A stretch of DNA of 64,000 nucleotides, from assembly GCA_963663215.1 (NCBI GenBank), contig OY760140.1, positions 1,736,001 through 1,800,000 on the forward strand. The letters run 5' to 3'. A program made the translations under genes and the position numbers. Positions 1-8,662 of the stretch are shown here, piece by piece. The DNA is from BJGV01 sp003230615 (GTDB lineage Bacteria > Pseudomonadota > Gammaproteobacteria > Burkholderiales > Nitrosomonadaceae). The notes beneath the pieces are model-generated. The model saw only the letters and a program-made list of their open reading frames with translations. It was not told the DNA's origin and made no database searches. How positions within the stretch are numbered: the first letter of the stretch is position 1; every line of letters starts with the position of its first letter.

Positions 1-81
1 ATCGCAAAAACCGGTCAGGGGCCAAATATCCAGATTCCTAGCATTGGCTGTTCGATCAAGTGGCGAGTAGAGCAAACGTGA
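1..81 (+). CDS. C-terminal end of a thioredoxin/peroxiredoxin-like protein (partial)
   Basis: Frame 1 is open from the first base to a TGA at 79-81 and encodes 26 residues. The stretch PSIGCSIKW resembles the C-terminal tail of small thioredoxin-family (AhpC/TSA-like) proteins, which often end in a PSIGCNIKW-like motif. The 5' part lies outside the window, so no catalytic Cys pair can be seen. Its stop codon overlaps the possible starts of the next gene (GTG at 60 or 78), suggesting translational coupling. The family call rests on this short tail only. Confidence 0.45.
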   Translation: MAKTGQGPNIQIPSIGCSIKWRVEQT

Positions 82-863
82 TAAAGACCGTTATTGCTGT
101 AGTAAGAGAGGTTGCGAAACAAGAAATTATGCCACGCTATCTGAAGGTAGCACATCATCATAAATCTGATGGCAGTTTGTGCACTGAAGCTGATATTGCT
201 GCGCAAAATGCTTTAGTACGCAAATTACAAAAAATTTATCCAGGTACGATAGTAAGTGAGGAAATATCAGAGAGACAGCAGACTGATCAATGGATCGCGG
301 GTGATGCTGGACTATGGTGTATAGACCCGATAGATGGCACCACCAATTTCGTCAACGGCTTGCCTTATTTTGCCGTTTCGGTAGCACTGATGCGCCATGG
401 CAGGAGTGTTCTCGGTGTAGTTTACGATCCGGTGGCAGATGAAGCATTTTATGCTGAAAAAGGAAAAGGAGCTTATTTAAACGGTGAAAAGTTACCGATC
501 AAGGGATACACTCCTACTTTAGGCGATGCCATGGCAAGTGTAGATTTGAAACGGCTTAATAGTGATAAGCTAGGAACTGCAATTTCTACTGTGCCCCCAT
601 TCTCTTCTCAGCGCAATTACGGGGCCTGTGCTTTGGAATGGTGTTTCACCGCGGCTGGTCGTTTTGACCTTTATCTACACGGCGGACAAAAACTATGGGA
701 TTACGCCGCCGGCTGTCTAATTTTAGAAGAAGCGGGTGGACACATGTGTGGTTTCGAACAGGACGATTTCTGGAAAGAACCGCTGTGGCAGCGCTCTATA
801 ATTGCCGCATTGAATCCCAGCTTGTATGTACAGTGGCGTGATTGGGTGCGCCTACACCGGTAA
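60..863 (+). CDS. Inositol monophosphatase family protein
   Basis: This is a Mg-dependent phosphatase of the IMPase/SuhB/CysQ superfamily (up to 267 residues). Family motif 1 appears as DPIDGTTNFVNGLPYF near residues 98-113, motif 2 as WDYAAGCLILEEAGG near 220-234, and an upstream acidic SEEIS segment supplies the other metal ligands. Substrate cannot be fixed: inositol-1-phosphate, histidinol phosphate (HisN type) or PAP are all possible within the fold. The start is uncertain; GTG 60 gives the full frame, but GTG 78 overlaps the upstream stop (GTGA) and may be the coupled start. trkA follows 66 bp downstream on the same strand. Confidence 0.85.
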   Translation: MASRANVIKTVIAVVREVAKQEIMPRYLKVAHHHKSDGSLCTEADIAAQNALVRKLQKIYPGTIVSEEISERQQTDQWIAGDAGLWCIDPIDGTTNFVNGLPYFAVSVALMRHGRSVLGVVYDPVADEAFYAEKGKGAYLNGEKLPIKGYTPTLGDAMASVDLKRLNSDKLGTAISTVPPFSSQRNYGACALEWCFTAAGRFDLYLHGGQKLWDYAAGCLILEEAGGHMCGFEQDDFWKEPLWQRSIIAALNPSLYVQWRDWVRLHR

Positions 864-929
864 GAAGTCGCCGTAGGTGCTCCCGGAAAATGGGGATAAA
901 ATCATAACATTTTAGGATGGGCTACTCAA

Positions 930-2399
930 TTGAAAATCATCATTCTGGGTGCAGGACGAGTTGGTACATCTGTGGCAGAAAGTCTGGTAAGTGAAGCCAA
1001 CGATATTACTTTGGTTGATGTGGACTCAGATACACTCCTACTACTGCAGGATCATCTTGATTTGCGCACAGTGGTAGGTAACGCTTCCCACCCGTCAGTT
1101 CTAATTAAAGCCGGCGCCAAGGATGCCGACCTGATTTTGGCTGTAACTCAAAATGACGAAACAAACCTAGTGGCATGCAAACTCGCCGCTACAATGTTTA
1201 ATACTCCAACTAAAATTGCTCGTATTCACTCGGCAAATTTCCTTGCCTACCCAGAAATCTTTTCACCGGAAAATTTTGGGGTTGATTTCGTCATCTGTCC
1301 AGAACAGATTGTGACCGAATACATCGAAAAACTGATCGAGTTTCCAGAAGCCTTGCAAGTACTTGATTTTGCCAATGGGAAAGTGAGTTTGGTTGCTGTA
1401 CGAGCGTTTCACGGTGGTCCTCTGGTTGGTCGTGAACTGCGTGAATTACGGCAGCACGTACCTAATGTTGACACGCGTGTAGCAGCGATTTTCCGCAAAG
1501 ACCGTTCCATTATCCCAGAGGGTAATACCGTGGTTGAAGCTGAGGATGAAGTATTCTTTCTTGCCGCAGCAAACGACATTCGAAGTGTTATGCGCGAACT
1601 ACGACGAATGGATAAGCCGGTCGAACGTATAATGATCGCTGGTGGTGGCAATATTGGTAAGCGCCTAGCTAATGCATTGGATAAAGCGCAGGAAAAAAAT
1701 TACCAGGTCAAGCTTATTGAATACGACAAACGAGTATGCCAGCGTCTAGCAGCAGATCTGCACCACACATTAGTATTACATGGTGATGCTACTGATGAAG
1801 ATTTATTGGAAAGCGAAAATATCGCAGAGATGGATATGTTTTGTGCGCTCACCAACGATGACGAAAACAATATCATGGCTGCACTACTGGCAAAAAGTAT
1901 GGGTGCACGCAAAGTAGTCGCGCTCATCAACCGTAGTGCATATGTGGACCTGGTGCATAGTGGCAACATTGATATTGCCATCTCTCCTGCACAAGTCACG
2001 ATTGGCTCTCTGCTCGCCCATGTCCGACGTGGCGATGTAGCAGCCGTACATAGCCTACGGCGAGGTGCGGCAGAAGCACTAGAGTTAGTCACTCACGGTG
2101 ATGCCAATTCATCAAACGTGGTGGGACGAAAAGTGGCTGAAATCAAATTGCCCAAGGGGGCAACTATTGGTGCCATTGTGCGCGGCCTAGCGGTGACAGA
2201 AAGGCGAAGATGGAGTAATGATGATGAGAGTAATAAATCAAAAGATGCTCCATCTGATTATGATGCGCAAGTGCAAGTGATAATCGCGCACCATGACACC
2301 GTAATTGAAGCAGAAGATCATGTTATTGTATTTGTGATCAACAAAAAACTGATTCGACAGGTTGAAAAATTGTTTCAGGTTGGTGTTGCCTTCCTGTAA
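930..2399 (+). CDS. trkA: Trk potassium uptake system, NAD-binding regulatory subunit TrkA
   Basis: TrkA is the cytoplasmic gating ring of the TrkH potassium channel. Two Rossmann repeats are visible: GAGRVG at residues 7-12 and a second GGGNIG near 238-243, each followed by a TrkA-C (RCK-C) domain. The start is a TTG at 930. At 489 residues it is longer than the roughly 460 usual for the family; a charged, serine-rich insertion (RRRWSNDDESNKSKDAPSDY, about residues 427-446) inside the second TrkA-C domain explains the extra length. trkH starts 12 bp downstream, so the two form an operon. Confidence 0.95.
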   Translation: MKIIILGAGRVGTSVAESLVSEANDITLVDVDSDTLLLLQDHLDLRTVVGNASHPSVLIKAGAKDADLILAVTQNDETNLVACKLAATMFNTPTKIARIHSANFLAYPEIFSPENFGVDFVICPEQIVTEYIEKLIEFPEALQVLDFANGKVSLVAVRAFHGGPLVGRELRELRQHVPNVDTRVAAIFRKDRSIIPEGNTVVEAEDEVFFLAAANDIRSVMRELRRMDKPVERIMIAGGGNIGKRLANALDKAQEKNYQVKLIEYDKRVCQRLAADLHHTLVLHGDATDEDLLESENIAEMDMFCALTNDDENNIMAALLAKSMGARKVVALINRSAYVDLVHSGNIDIAISPAQVTIGSLLAHVRRGDVAAVHSLRRGAAEALELVTHGDANSSNVVGRKVAEIKLPKGATIGAIVRGLAVTERRRWSNDDESNKSKDAPSDYDAQVQVIIAHHDTVIEAEDHVIVFVINKKLIRQVEKLFQVGVAFL

Positions 2400-2411
2400 C
2401 AGGATCTACTT

Positions 2412-3869
2412 ATGAATCGACTTTTTGCAGTCCTCAATATACTTAGTATAGTAATCTTAATATTCGGATTCACTCTTTTCGTACCACTTGGACTTTCACT
2501 CTGGCTAAATGACGCAGCACAGTTTGTTTACTATAAGTCCGCCGCAATTACTATTGCATCAGGTTTATTAATGTGGATAGCGACACGTAGCTACAAGCGT
2601 GAATTACAAGTACGCGATGGCTTTTTGCTGGTAGTGCTAGTCTGGTCGATACTACCAGCATTTGCCACACTTCCACTGCTATTGCATCTACCAAATTTGA
2701 GTTTCTCTAAGGCTTATTTTGAAGCTACTTCCGGGCTTACTGCCAGCGGTGGCACGGTTCTTACAGGACTCGACATGTTGCCACCTTCAATCAATCTGTG
2801 GCGTACTGAGATGGTGTGGATGGGTGGGATGGGTTTGATCGTGCTGGCGATAGCCATCCTTCCGCTGCTCGGCGTTGGCGGTAGGCAAATGTTCAAGGCG
2901 GAAACCCCTGGGCCGATGAAAGACACCAAGTTAACACCACGTATTGCGGAAACTGCTAAAGGCCTATGGCTAGTATATGCAGGAATAACACTTGCTTGTG
3001 CCTCTGCATACAAGTTAGCTGGTATGACATGGTTGGATGCAGTGATGCATTCGTTTACCACCATCGGACTTGGCGGTTTTTCTTCTCACGATGCTAGCTT
3101 TGCCCATTGGAATTCGCCCCTGATCGAAAGTATTGCTATATTTTTCATGCTGATTGCTGGCATGAATTTTGCCACGCATTTTTTGGTGTGGCGAGAGAAG
3201 ACTTTATCACCCTACCGCCATGACCCAGAAGCATTTCTGTTCATTACCATCATTTTAGTAAGTTGCCTAATGCTTACCCTCTACTTGTGGATAATGGGGG
3301 TTTATCCAGACCTGCCTACCTCATTACGTTATGCCAGTTTCAATACGGTATCGGTTGCTACTACTACCGGTTATAGTAATACCGATTATAATTTGTGGCC
3401 GATTTTTGCGCCATTATGGATGTTGTTACTTTGTTGTTTCTGTTCTTCATCTGGCTCCACTGGTGGTGGTGTTAAGATGATCCGTGCTCAGCTCCTGTTC
3501 AAGCAAGTATTTCGCGAAATGATTGTAATCATGCACCCGCAAGCAGTCTCACCTGTTAAGGTTAGCAACAGCGTGGTACCAAACCGAATTGTTTATGCGG
3601 TATTGGCCTTCCTATCCATCTATTTAGCCAGCATAGTCTCCATGACGCTAATTCTTACCTTTAGCGGACTTGACTTTATAACGGCTTTTTCTACAGTGGT
3701 AGCCTGTATCAACAACCTAGGTCCGGGACTTAATCAAGTCGGTCCTGCTACTACATTTGCAGAGCTTACTAATTTTCAGACTTGGGTATGTAGCTTCGCC
3801 ATGCTGTTAGGACGTTTAGAGCTCTTTACTTTGCTTGTTGTGTTTATTCCTTCATTCTGGAGGAAGTAA
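2412..3869 (+). CDS. trkH: Trk potassium uptake system, membrane channel TrkH
   Basis: This 485-residue protein is the inner-membrane potassium-translocating subunit. Four selectivity-filter P-loops can be read in order: TSGLTASGGT, SFTTIGLGGFS, VSVATTTGYSNTD and VVACINNLGPG, alternating with strongly hydrophobic helices, the 4 x (M1-P-M2) plan of TrkH/KtrB. The length matches the family. It lies directly after trkA, its cytoplasmic partner, and the operon appears to end here, with a 120-bp gap before the next gene. Confidence 0.95.
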   Translation: MNRLFAVLNILSIVILIFGFTLFVPLGLSLWLNDAAQFVYYKSAAITIASGLLMWIATRSYKRELQVRDGFLLVVLVWSILPAFATLPLLLHLPNLSFSKAYFEATSGLTASGGTVLTGLDMLPPSINLWRTEMVWMGGMGLIVLAIAILPLLGVGGRQMFKAETPGPMKDTKLTPRIAETAKGLWLVYAGITLACASAYKLAGMTWLDAVMHSFTTIGLGGFSSHDASFAHWNSPLIESIAIFFMLIAGMNFATHFLVWREKTLSPYRHDPEAFLFITIILVSCLMLTLYLWIMGVYPDLPTSLRYASFNTVSVATTTGYSNTDYNLWPIFAPLWMLLLCCFCSSSGSTGGGVKMIRAQLLFKQVFREMIVIMHPQAVSPVKVSNSVVPNRIVYAVLAFLSIYLASIVSMTLILTFSGLDFITAFSTVVACINNLGPGLNQVGPATTFAELTNFQTWVCSFAMLLGRLELFTLLVVFIPSFWRK

Positions 3870-3989
3870 TTATAGGAATTTTCAACCTATTATTCATAGA
3901 ATTTTACCTAACGCAGCAAGACTGATATGCTTAAACGAAGTAAGTCACCAAAACATGGCGACCACATTCAAAGAATCTAAGGAGCAAGA

Positions 3990-4394
3990 ATGGACGATAC
4001 AGATGATTTGACAGGTGTTAAAGTCATGGTAATTGATGATAGCAATACTATTCGCCGCAGCGCAGAAATTTTTCTCACCCAGTCAAAGTGCGAAATAATA
4101 TTAGCTGTAGATGGATTTGACGCAATGGCTAAAATTATTGATAGTCATCCTGACGTTATTTTCGTTGACATAATGATGCCACGTCTTGATGGCTACCAAA
4201 CTTCTACTTTAATCAAGAGGAATTCTGATTTTCGATCTACTCCCGTCATCATGCTATCAAGTAAAGATGGGTTATTTGATCGAGCTCGTGGCAGAATGGT
4301 CGGTTCCGATGAATACTTGACCAAACCTTTCACCAAAGAAAGCCTAGTAAATGCCGTACAAAAATATGCACTTAAGCGTGAAGCGACAACGTAA
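3990..4394 (+). CDS. Single-domain response regulator, PilG-like
   Basis: A stand-alone receiver domain of 134 residues. The acidic pocket (VIDDS at 14-18), phospho-acceptor Asp60 (FVDIMMPRLDGYQ), Ser/Thr switch (MLSSKDG) and Lys (LTKPF) are all present. Sequence and size match PilG, the receiver acting on type IV pilus twitching through the Pil-Chp pathway. In many betaproteobacteria pilG sits with pilH-pilI-pilJ and next to a rubredoxin gene; none of these partners is here, although a rubredoxin reductase follows and a rubredoxin lies at 27.7 kb. The start ATG 3990 follows an AAGGAG-like ribosome site. Confidence 0.8.
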   Translation: MDDTDDLTGVKVMVIDDSNTIRRSAEIFLTQSKCEIILAVDGFDAMAKIIDSHPDVIFVDIMMPRLDGYQTSTLIKRNSDFRSTPVIMLSSKDGLFDRARGRMVGSDEYLTKPFTKESLVNAVQKYALKREATT

Positions 4395-4512
4395 TTAAGT
4401 AATCTCGATTTTCTTGTGATACAAAATATGATAATAGAGCAGACTTGGTATACAGCTTCCACCTTGACTATGGTAAGGAAAAGGTTAGTTTCGAGTTGAT
4501 ACAAGTTTAAAT

Positions 4513-5667
4513 ATGCGTCGAAAGCCTATAGTTATTATTGGCAGTGGGCTTGCGGGCTACGCTGTAATTCGTGAGTTTCGCAAATTTGATGTGGAAGCAC
4601 CTGTACTAATTCTTTCTGCAGACCATGGTGGGTTCTATTCCAAACCAATGCTGTCAAACGCTTTGGCTACAGGCAAGACACCTGCTTCACTCCTAAATAG
4701 CAGTGCGGAACATATGGCCGATCAGATGAAGGCAATGATATGCCCTTATAGTCGGGTGATCTCTATCGACCCATTGAACAAAAATCTAGTCTTGCAAAAT
4801 GGTAAAAAACTAAACTACGATCAACTTGTTCTGGCCTTAGGTGCGGATCAGATCCGCCTCCCTCTAGAGGGAGATGGGATAGAAGAAATACTGTCTATAA
4901 ATGATCTGGACGATTACCATCGTTTCCGAGATGCGCTAGTAATAAAAAAGGAAATCGCTATTCTTGGCGCCGGTCTGATTGGTTGCGAATTTGCTAACGA
5001 TCTTGCTGTAGCAGGTTACCGTGTACACGTGATCGACATTAGTGCTCAGCCTCTGGGTAGATTGCTGCCACAAGCAGGGGGTATTTTTCTGCAACGTAGT
5101 TTAGAAACTGCTGGTGTAGTTTTTCATATGAATACAACCACTCAAAGTGTTGAAAAATCAGGAGAAAAATTACAACTAACTTTTGCCAGTGGAGAAACCA
5201 TAAAAGCAGATATTTTATTGACAGCGGTAGGACTAATACCACGAATTGATCTTGCGAAAACAGCAGGTATCAAGGTGAATCGCGGCATTGTAGTAAACCG
5301 ATTGCTAAAAACTAGTTACGAGAGCGTTTATGCTTTGGGGGACTGTGCAGAGGTTGATGGCAGAGTACTGCCTTTCGTCATGCCAATCATGCATGCAGCA
5401 CGTGCCCTTGCTGCAACCCTAGCTAACAAACCAACCCGAGCACGCTACCCAGCCATGCCGGTGTTGGTAAAAACCCCATCATGTCCAACCGTAGTTTCAC
5501 CCCCTAATCCGGGTGCAAGAGGTGAATGGCAGATCGAGGAATCTCAAGATGGTGTTAAAGCGTTATTCCAAGACGTGGAAGGCAAGCTGCTGGGTTATGC
5601 TCTGCTAGGTGCGGCAACAAAAGAAAAGAATTTACATACCAAACAGTTGCCGCCGGTAATGGAGTGA
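4513..5667 (+). CDS. rubB: Rubredoxin-NAD(+) reductase (FAD-dependent)
   Basis: This 384-residue flavoprotein passes electrons from NADH to rubredoxin. The N-terminal FAD site IIGSGLAGYA (residues 7-16), a second Rossmann motif AILGAGLIGCEFAND (NAD binding, about 149-163) and the late FAD motif YALGDCAEVDG are in the expected order. The C-terminal VKTPSCPTVVSPP segment resembles the alkane-type rubredoxin reductases of Pseudomonas. The rubredoxin at 27668-27856 is the likely partner. Loss of a metal-free electron carrier link is not indicated; all domains are complete. Confidence 0.88.
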   Translation: MRRKPIVIIGSGLAGYAVIREFRKFDVEAPVLILSADHGGFYSKPMLSNALATGKTPASLLNSSAEHMADQMKAMICPYSRVISIDPLNKNLVLQNGKKLNYDQLVLALGADQIRLPLEGDGIEEILSINDLDDYHRFRDALVIKKEIAILGAGLIGCEFANDLAVAGYRVHVIDISAQPLGRLLPQAGGIFLQRSLETAGVVFHMNTTTQSVEKSGEKLQLTFASGETIKADILLTAVGLIPRIDLAKTAGIKVNRGIVVNRLLKTSYESVYALGDCAEVDGRVLPFVMPIMHAARALAATLANKPTRARYPAMPVLVKTPSCPTVVSPPNPGARGEWQIEESQDGVKALFQDVEGKLLGYALLGAATKEKNLHTKQLPPVME

Positions 5668-5860
5668 TTTCAATTTTTGGAGTAGGTTAAACCTATTCAA
5701 ACAAATTTCAAGGGTCGTCCCAACTTATTATGGTTTGAGTAGTTTCTTTGGAAAAGAATAAAAATCATATACTTATATTTTACTGTGCGCCAATAATAAT
5801 ATTGATCTTTAAAATAAAGGCTATTCGGTAACGCTTATCATCGCACGTAAAGGGTAAGAA

Positions 5861-5889
5861 TTGACATAATCTACAGGTGGGGTTAGATT
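5861..5889 (+). promoter_or_regulatory. Sigma-70 promoter for the Tat transglutaminase-like gene
   Basis: A perfect -35 TTGACA at 5861-5866 is separated by 17 bp from a -10 TAGATT at 5884-5889. The ATG of the next gene lies about 66 bp beyond. The rest of the 288-bp gap after rubB is AT-rich and shows no gene. Confidence 0.6.
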
Positions 5890-5955
5890 CATATTTATGC
5901 GGGAATGGATTCATACTTCTATTTTTAGATAGAGTTTCACTGATAGGAGAAGATT

Positions 5956-7053
5956 ATGCAACGCAGAGATTTTATCAAACTAGCCGGAGCAAGTGCTGCC
6001 TTATTTCCGATCGCACCATCAGTTTTTGGCAAGCAAGCCAATCTTTCAAAGTGGAAGAGCTATCGTCTGACTTACCAAATCAATCTTCCAGAAAAAGGCA
6101 ATAGAGCACTTCTATGGCTACCATTACCGGACACGGCCGATACGTCCCACCAATTTACTCAAGGCAGCGTGTGGAGTGGAAATGCAAAAACAGCTAAATT
6201 TTACACCATTCCTAAAACAGCTTTTCCAGCATTTCACGCCGAGTGGCATGGCAGTGGTCCGCGTAAAGTAACAGTGAGTAGTGTGGTCAAGACCAGGGAT
6301 CGCTTTGTCGATTTGCGCAATTATTCTGAAAAGGGCAAGAGAATAATCCCGGCGGATATAAAACGCTTCCTCCAACCCACCAAACATGCTCCGCTTAACG
6401 GCATTGTACGTATGACCGCTTTATCTATCACCAAGATAGCCAACGCCCAGACGCCTCTAGAAAAGGCGCGCTCCATTTACGACTGGGTGGTCGATAATGC
6501 TTATCGCGATCAAGCAACGCGTGGCTGCGGGCGAGGTGACATCAAATCCATGCTAGAAAAAAACAATTTGGGTGGTAAATCTGCTGATCTCAATACACTT
6601 TTCGTAGGTTTAGCTCGCGCGGCAGGTGTTCCAGCACGAAATCAGTACGGAATTCGCATAGATGAATCAGTGGCACATAAGTGTCTGGGTAAATATGGCA
6701 ATCTTAGTAACGCGCAACATTGCCGTGCAGAATTTTATCTCGCTGGCTTGGGCTGGGTGCCGGTAGATCCCGCAGACGTACACCAGTTAATACTAGATGA
6801 AAAATTGACAAACAATCACCCCAAGGTAGTTTCGCTAAGAGAAAAATTGTTTGGTGCATGGGAGATGAACTGGGTGACATTTAATCATGGCGATGACATC
6901 AAACTGGGAAATAAAAGCGATGTGGGCAGGCTACCGTTTTTCTTGTATCCCCACGCCGAAATTAGCGGAAAGCAACAGGACAGCTTGTCACCAGCAGAAT
7001 TCTCTTACATGATTACCTCGGCAAAAATGGTCGGTACCGGAGCTAAGCTTTAG
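5956..7053 (+). CDS. Tat-exported transglutaminase-fold protein with Ser in place of the catalytic Cys
   Basis: The N-terminus MQRRDFIKLAGASAALFPIA is a twin-arginine signal, so the 365-residue protein is exported folded to the periplasm. The second half is a transglutaminase/protease-like domain: AARAIYDW-like helix, then LGGKSADLNTLF, GLARAAGVPARNQYGIRI, AQHCRAEFYL and GWVPVDPADV. In relatives I expect GGKCADLN with the nucleophilic Cys; here residue 209 is Ser (TCT at 6580-6582), while His255 and Asp271 of the triad remain. It may be catalytically inactive, use Ser, or reflect one base error (TGT to TCT). A near-consensus promoter and a GGAGA ribosome site precede it. The substrate is unknown. 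Confidence 0.75.
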   Translation: MQRRDFIKLAGASAALFPIAPSVFGKQANLSKWKSYRLTYQINLPEKGNRALLWLPLPDTADTSHQFTQGSVWSGNAKTAKFYTIPKTAFPAFHAEWHGSGPRKVTVSSVVKTRDRFVDLRNYSEKGKRIIPADIKRFLQPTKHAPLNGIVRMTALSITKIANAQTPLEKARSIYDWVVDNAYRDQATRGCGRGDIKSMLEKNNLGGKSADLNTLFVGLARAAGVPARNQYGIRIDESVAHKCLGKYGNLSNAQHCRAEFYLAGLGWVPVDPADVHQLILDEKLTNNHPKVVSLREKLFGAWEMNWVTFNHGDDIKLGNKSDVGRLPFFLYPHAEISGKQQDSLSPAEFSYMITSAKMVGTGAKL

Positions 7054-7212
7054 TAAATCTCAGATACTCGCTTCCTAACGTGTATCTTCCCTTCTATCGA
7101 TGCTGCTATTGGAGTTATATCCACATTGACAATATGAAACTAAATATATCGTTCACTTGATCGCTGTATCTATCTAGAAATTCCTGGAAAGTTCTCTATG
7201 CCCTATCAATGT

Positions 7213-7236
7213 GATTTACGTACACGTACGTAAATC
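7213..7236. repeat. Perfect inverted repeat in the 7.05-7.47 kb intergenic region
   Basis: Arms GATTTACGTAC and GTACGTAAATC (11 bp each) are separated by only two bases. The site could be an operator for a dimeric regulator or a terminator-like hairpin. It overlaps the stop of a weak 64-residue minus-strand ORF (7216-7410), which I cannot support as a gene. The remaining ~390 bp of this gap are AT-rich with nothing else recognised. Confidence 0.6.
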
Positions 7237-7465
7237 TTGTAAAATCCGTTGGTAAATTGATGGCATTTGTTCTTTAATCCCACTCAAAATACTATAGCCC
7301 ATCAACCCTATAAATATTGCTTGATGATCAGAATGATATCTAGTACTATAATTTTTCAGGTAATTACTAGTTTGGGTTCTACTGTTTCTTGACTTATGTG
7401 AAATGACCACTTGGTTTTTCTGCTACAAGATACGTAAGACAAACTTTTATCAAAGGGGAGCAGAA

Positions 7466-8614
7466 ATGAAAAATAATATTTGGGCAATTGTTTTAGCAGC
7501 ATCGGTCACTTTTCTAGTGGGTTGCGCAACTCCACCAGCACCTTCCGGTGGGGGCTTTAACGCGGCACAGCTGAGTACAGCAATGTATGCTAAAAAAGCT
7601 GATACCTTTGTGATTGTTCAGGATGCCTCGTCATCAATGAGCGGTCAACACATGAATATGGGGCATTCTAAGCTAGATATGGCGAGGAAAACCCTATCAA
7701 ACATGAATCAAACGATTCCTCAACTAGACTTTAACTCAGGTCTCACGAGTTTTGGGGGCAGCGGGGCTACAGTGCTCTACGGATTAGCACCCTATAGCCG
7801 TGGTGGCCTTGGTGGGGGCATAGCCAAACTTACAGGTGCAGGCGGCACGACTCCCATGGGCGCAGGTATTGATACTGCTAACAGCAAACTTCTGACAGGG
7901 CTAGGGCTTGGACAGATAGCGATGTTTATCGTTAGTGATGGTATATCAGATGCGAGTCATTCTTCTGGCGGGAATGGTGGCAAGCAAGGTGCCATTGCTG
8001 CTGCTAAAAAGGCAAAAGACCAACTTGGCGATAGGTTGTGCATTTACCCCATCCAAATCGGTAATGAGGAAGGTGCAGAAGATTTTATGGATGAACTCGC
8101 CACGATCGGAGGTTGCGGTTTTGCATCTAATGCCATGTATATTTCTTCACCCAAGACTATGGCCAGTTACGTGGTTAAAACCCTTCTCGGACCTGTTGGA
8201 GATGCCGCTGTTCGTGTTGACACTGATCCCGATAAAATTACTTTCTCCGCTGATGCATTATTCGATTTTGACAAAGCCATACTGAAATCGGAAGGCAAAC
8301 AATCTCTGGATAACCTGATGGCCAAACTGGGGAATGTAAAATATGATGTAATTGTTGCTGTTGGTTACACTGACCGTATTGGTAATGAAGATTACAACAA
8401 ACGGCTCTCTGTACGTCGTGCCAATGCAGTTAAAAGCTACCTCGTAGCGAACAAAGGTGTTGACGCCAGCAACGTTTTTGTTGATGGAAAAGGCGAAGCT
8501 AACCCGGTAACTGGAACTACATGTATCGGAAAAGGTATGTCAACTAAAAAACTGATTGCTTGCCTGCAACCCGATCGTCGCGTTGAGATCGAGATTGCCG
8601 TTATGAAGAAATAG
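7466..8614 (+). CDS. Outer-membrane lipoprotein with vWA and OmpA-like domains
   Basis: The ATG at 7466, preceded by AAGGGGAG, gives a 382-residue protein with a lipoprotein signal ending in the lipobox LVGC. Residues about 45-220 form a von Willebrand A domain with a MIDAS-type DASSS motif (FVIVQDASSSMSG), a later TTPMG loop and IVSDG. The C-terminal ~110 residues are an OmpA-like peptidoglycan-binding domain (FDFDKAILKSEGKQSL, GYTDRIGNEDYN, LSVRRANAV). The design implies a lipid-anchored, wall-attached protein exposing a metal-dependent adhesion domain in the periplasm. Function is not known. It converges on secA, whose stop lies 48 bp away. Confidence 0.85.
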   Translation: MKNNIWAIVLAASVTFLVGCATPPAPSGGGFNAAQLSTAMYAKKADTFVIVQDASSSMSGQHMNMGHSKLDMARKTLSNMNQTIPQLDFNSGLTSFGGSGATVLYGLAPYSRGGLGGGIAKLTGAGGTTPMGAGIDTANSKLLTGLGLGQIAMFIVSDGISDASHSSGGNGGKQGAIAAAKKAKDQLGDRLCIYPIQIGNEEGAEDFMDELATIGGCGFASNAMYISSPKTMASYVVKTLLGPVGDAAVRVDTDPDKITFSADALFDFDKAILKSEGKQSLDNLMAKLGNVKYDVIVAVGYTDRIGNEDYNKRLSVRRANAVKSYLVANKGVDASNVFVDGKGEANPVTGTTCIGKGMSTKKLIACLQPDRRVEIEIAVMKK

Positions 8615-8662
8615 TGAAGATAGTTCCATCTAGACACAATAAATAGAACATAGCTAAAGCAA

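Noticed and set aside
7216..7410. Minus-strand 64-residue ORF
   Set aside because: No recognisable family, weak start, and it ends in the palindrome; not supported as a gene.
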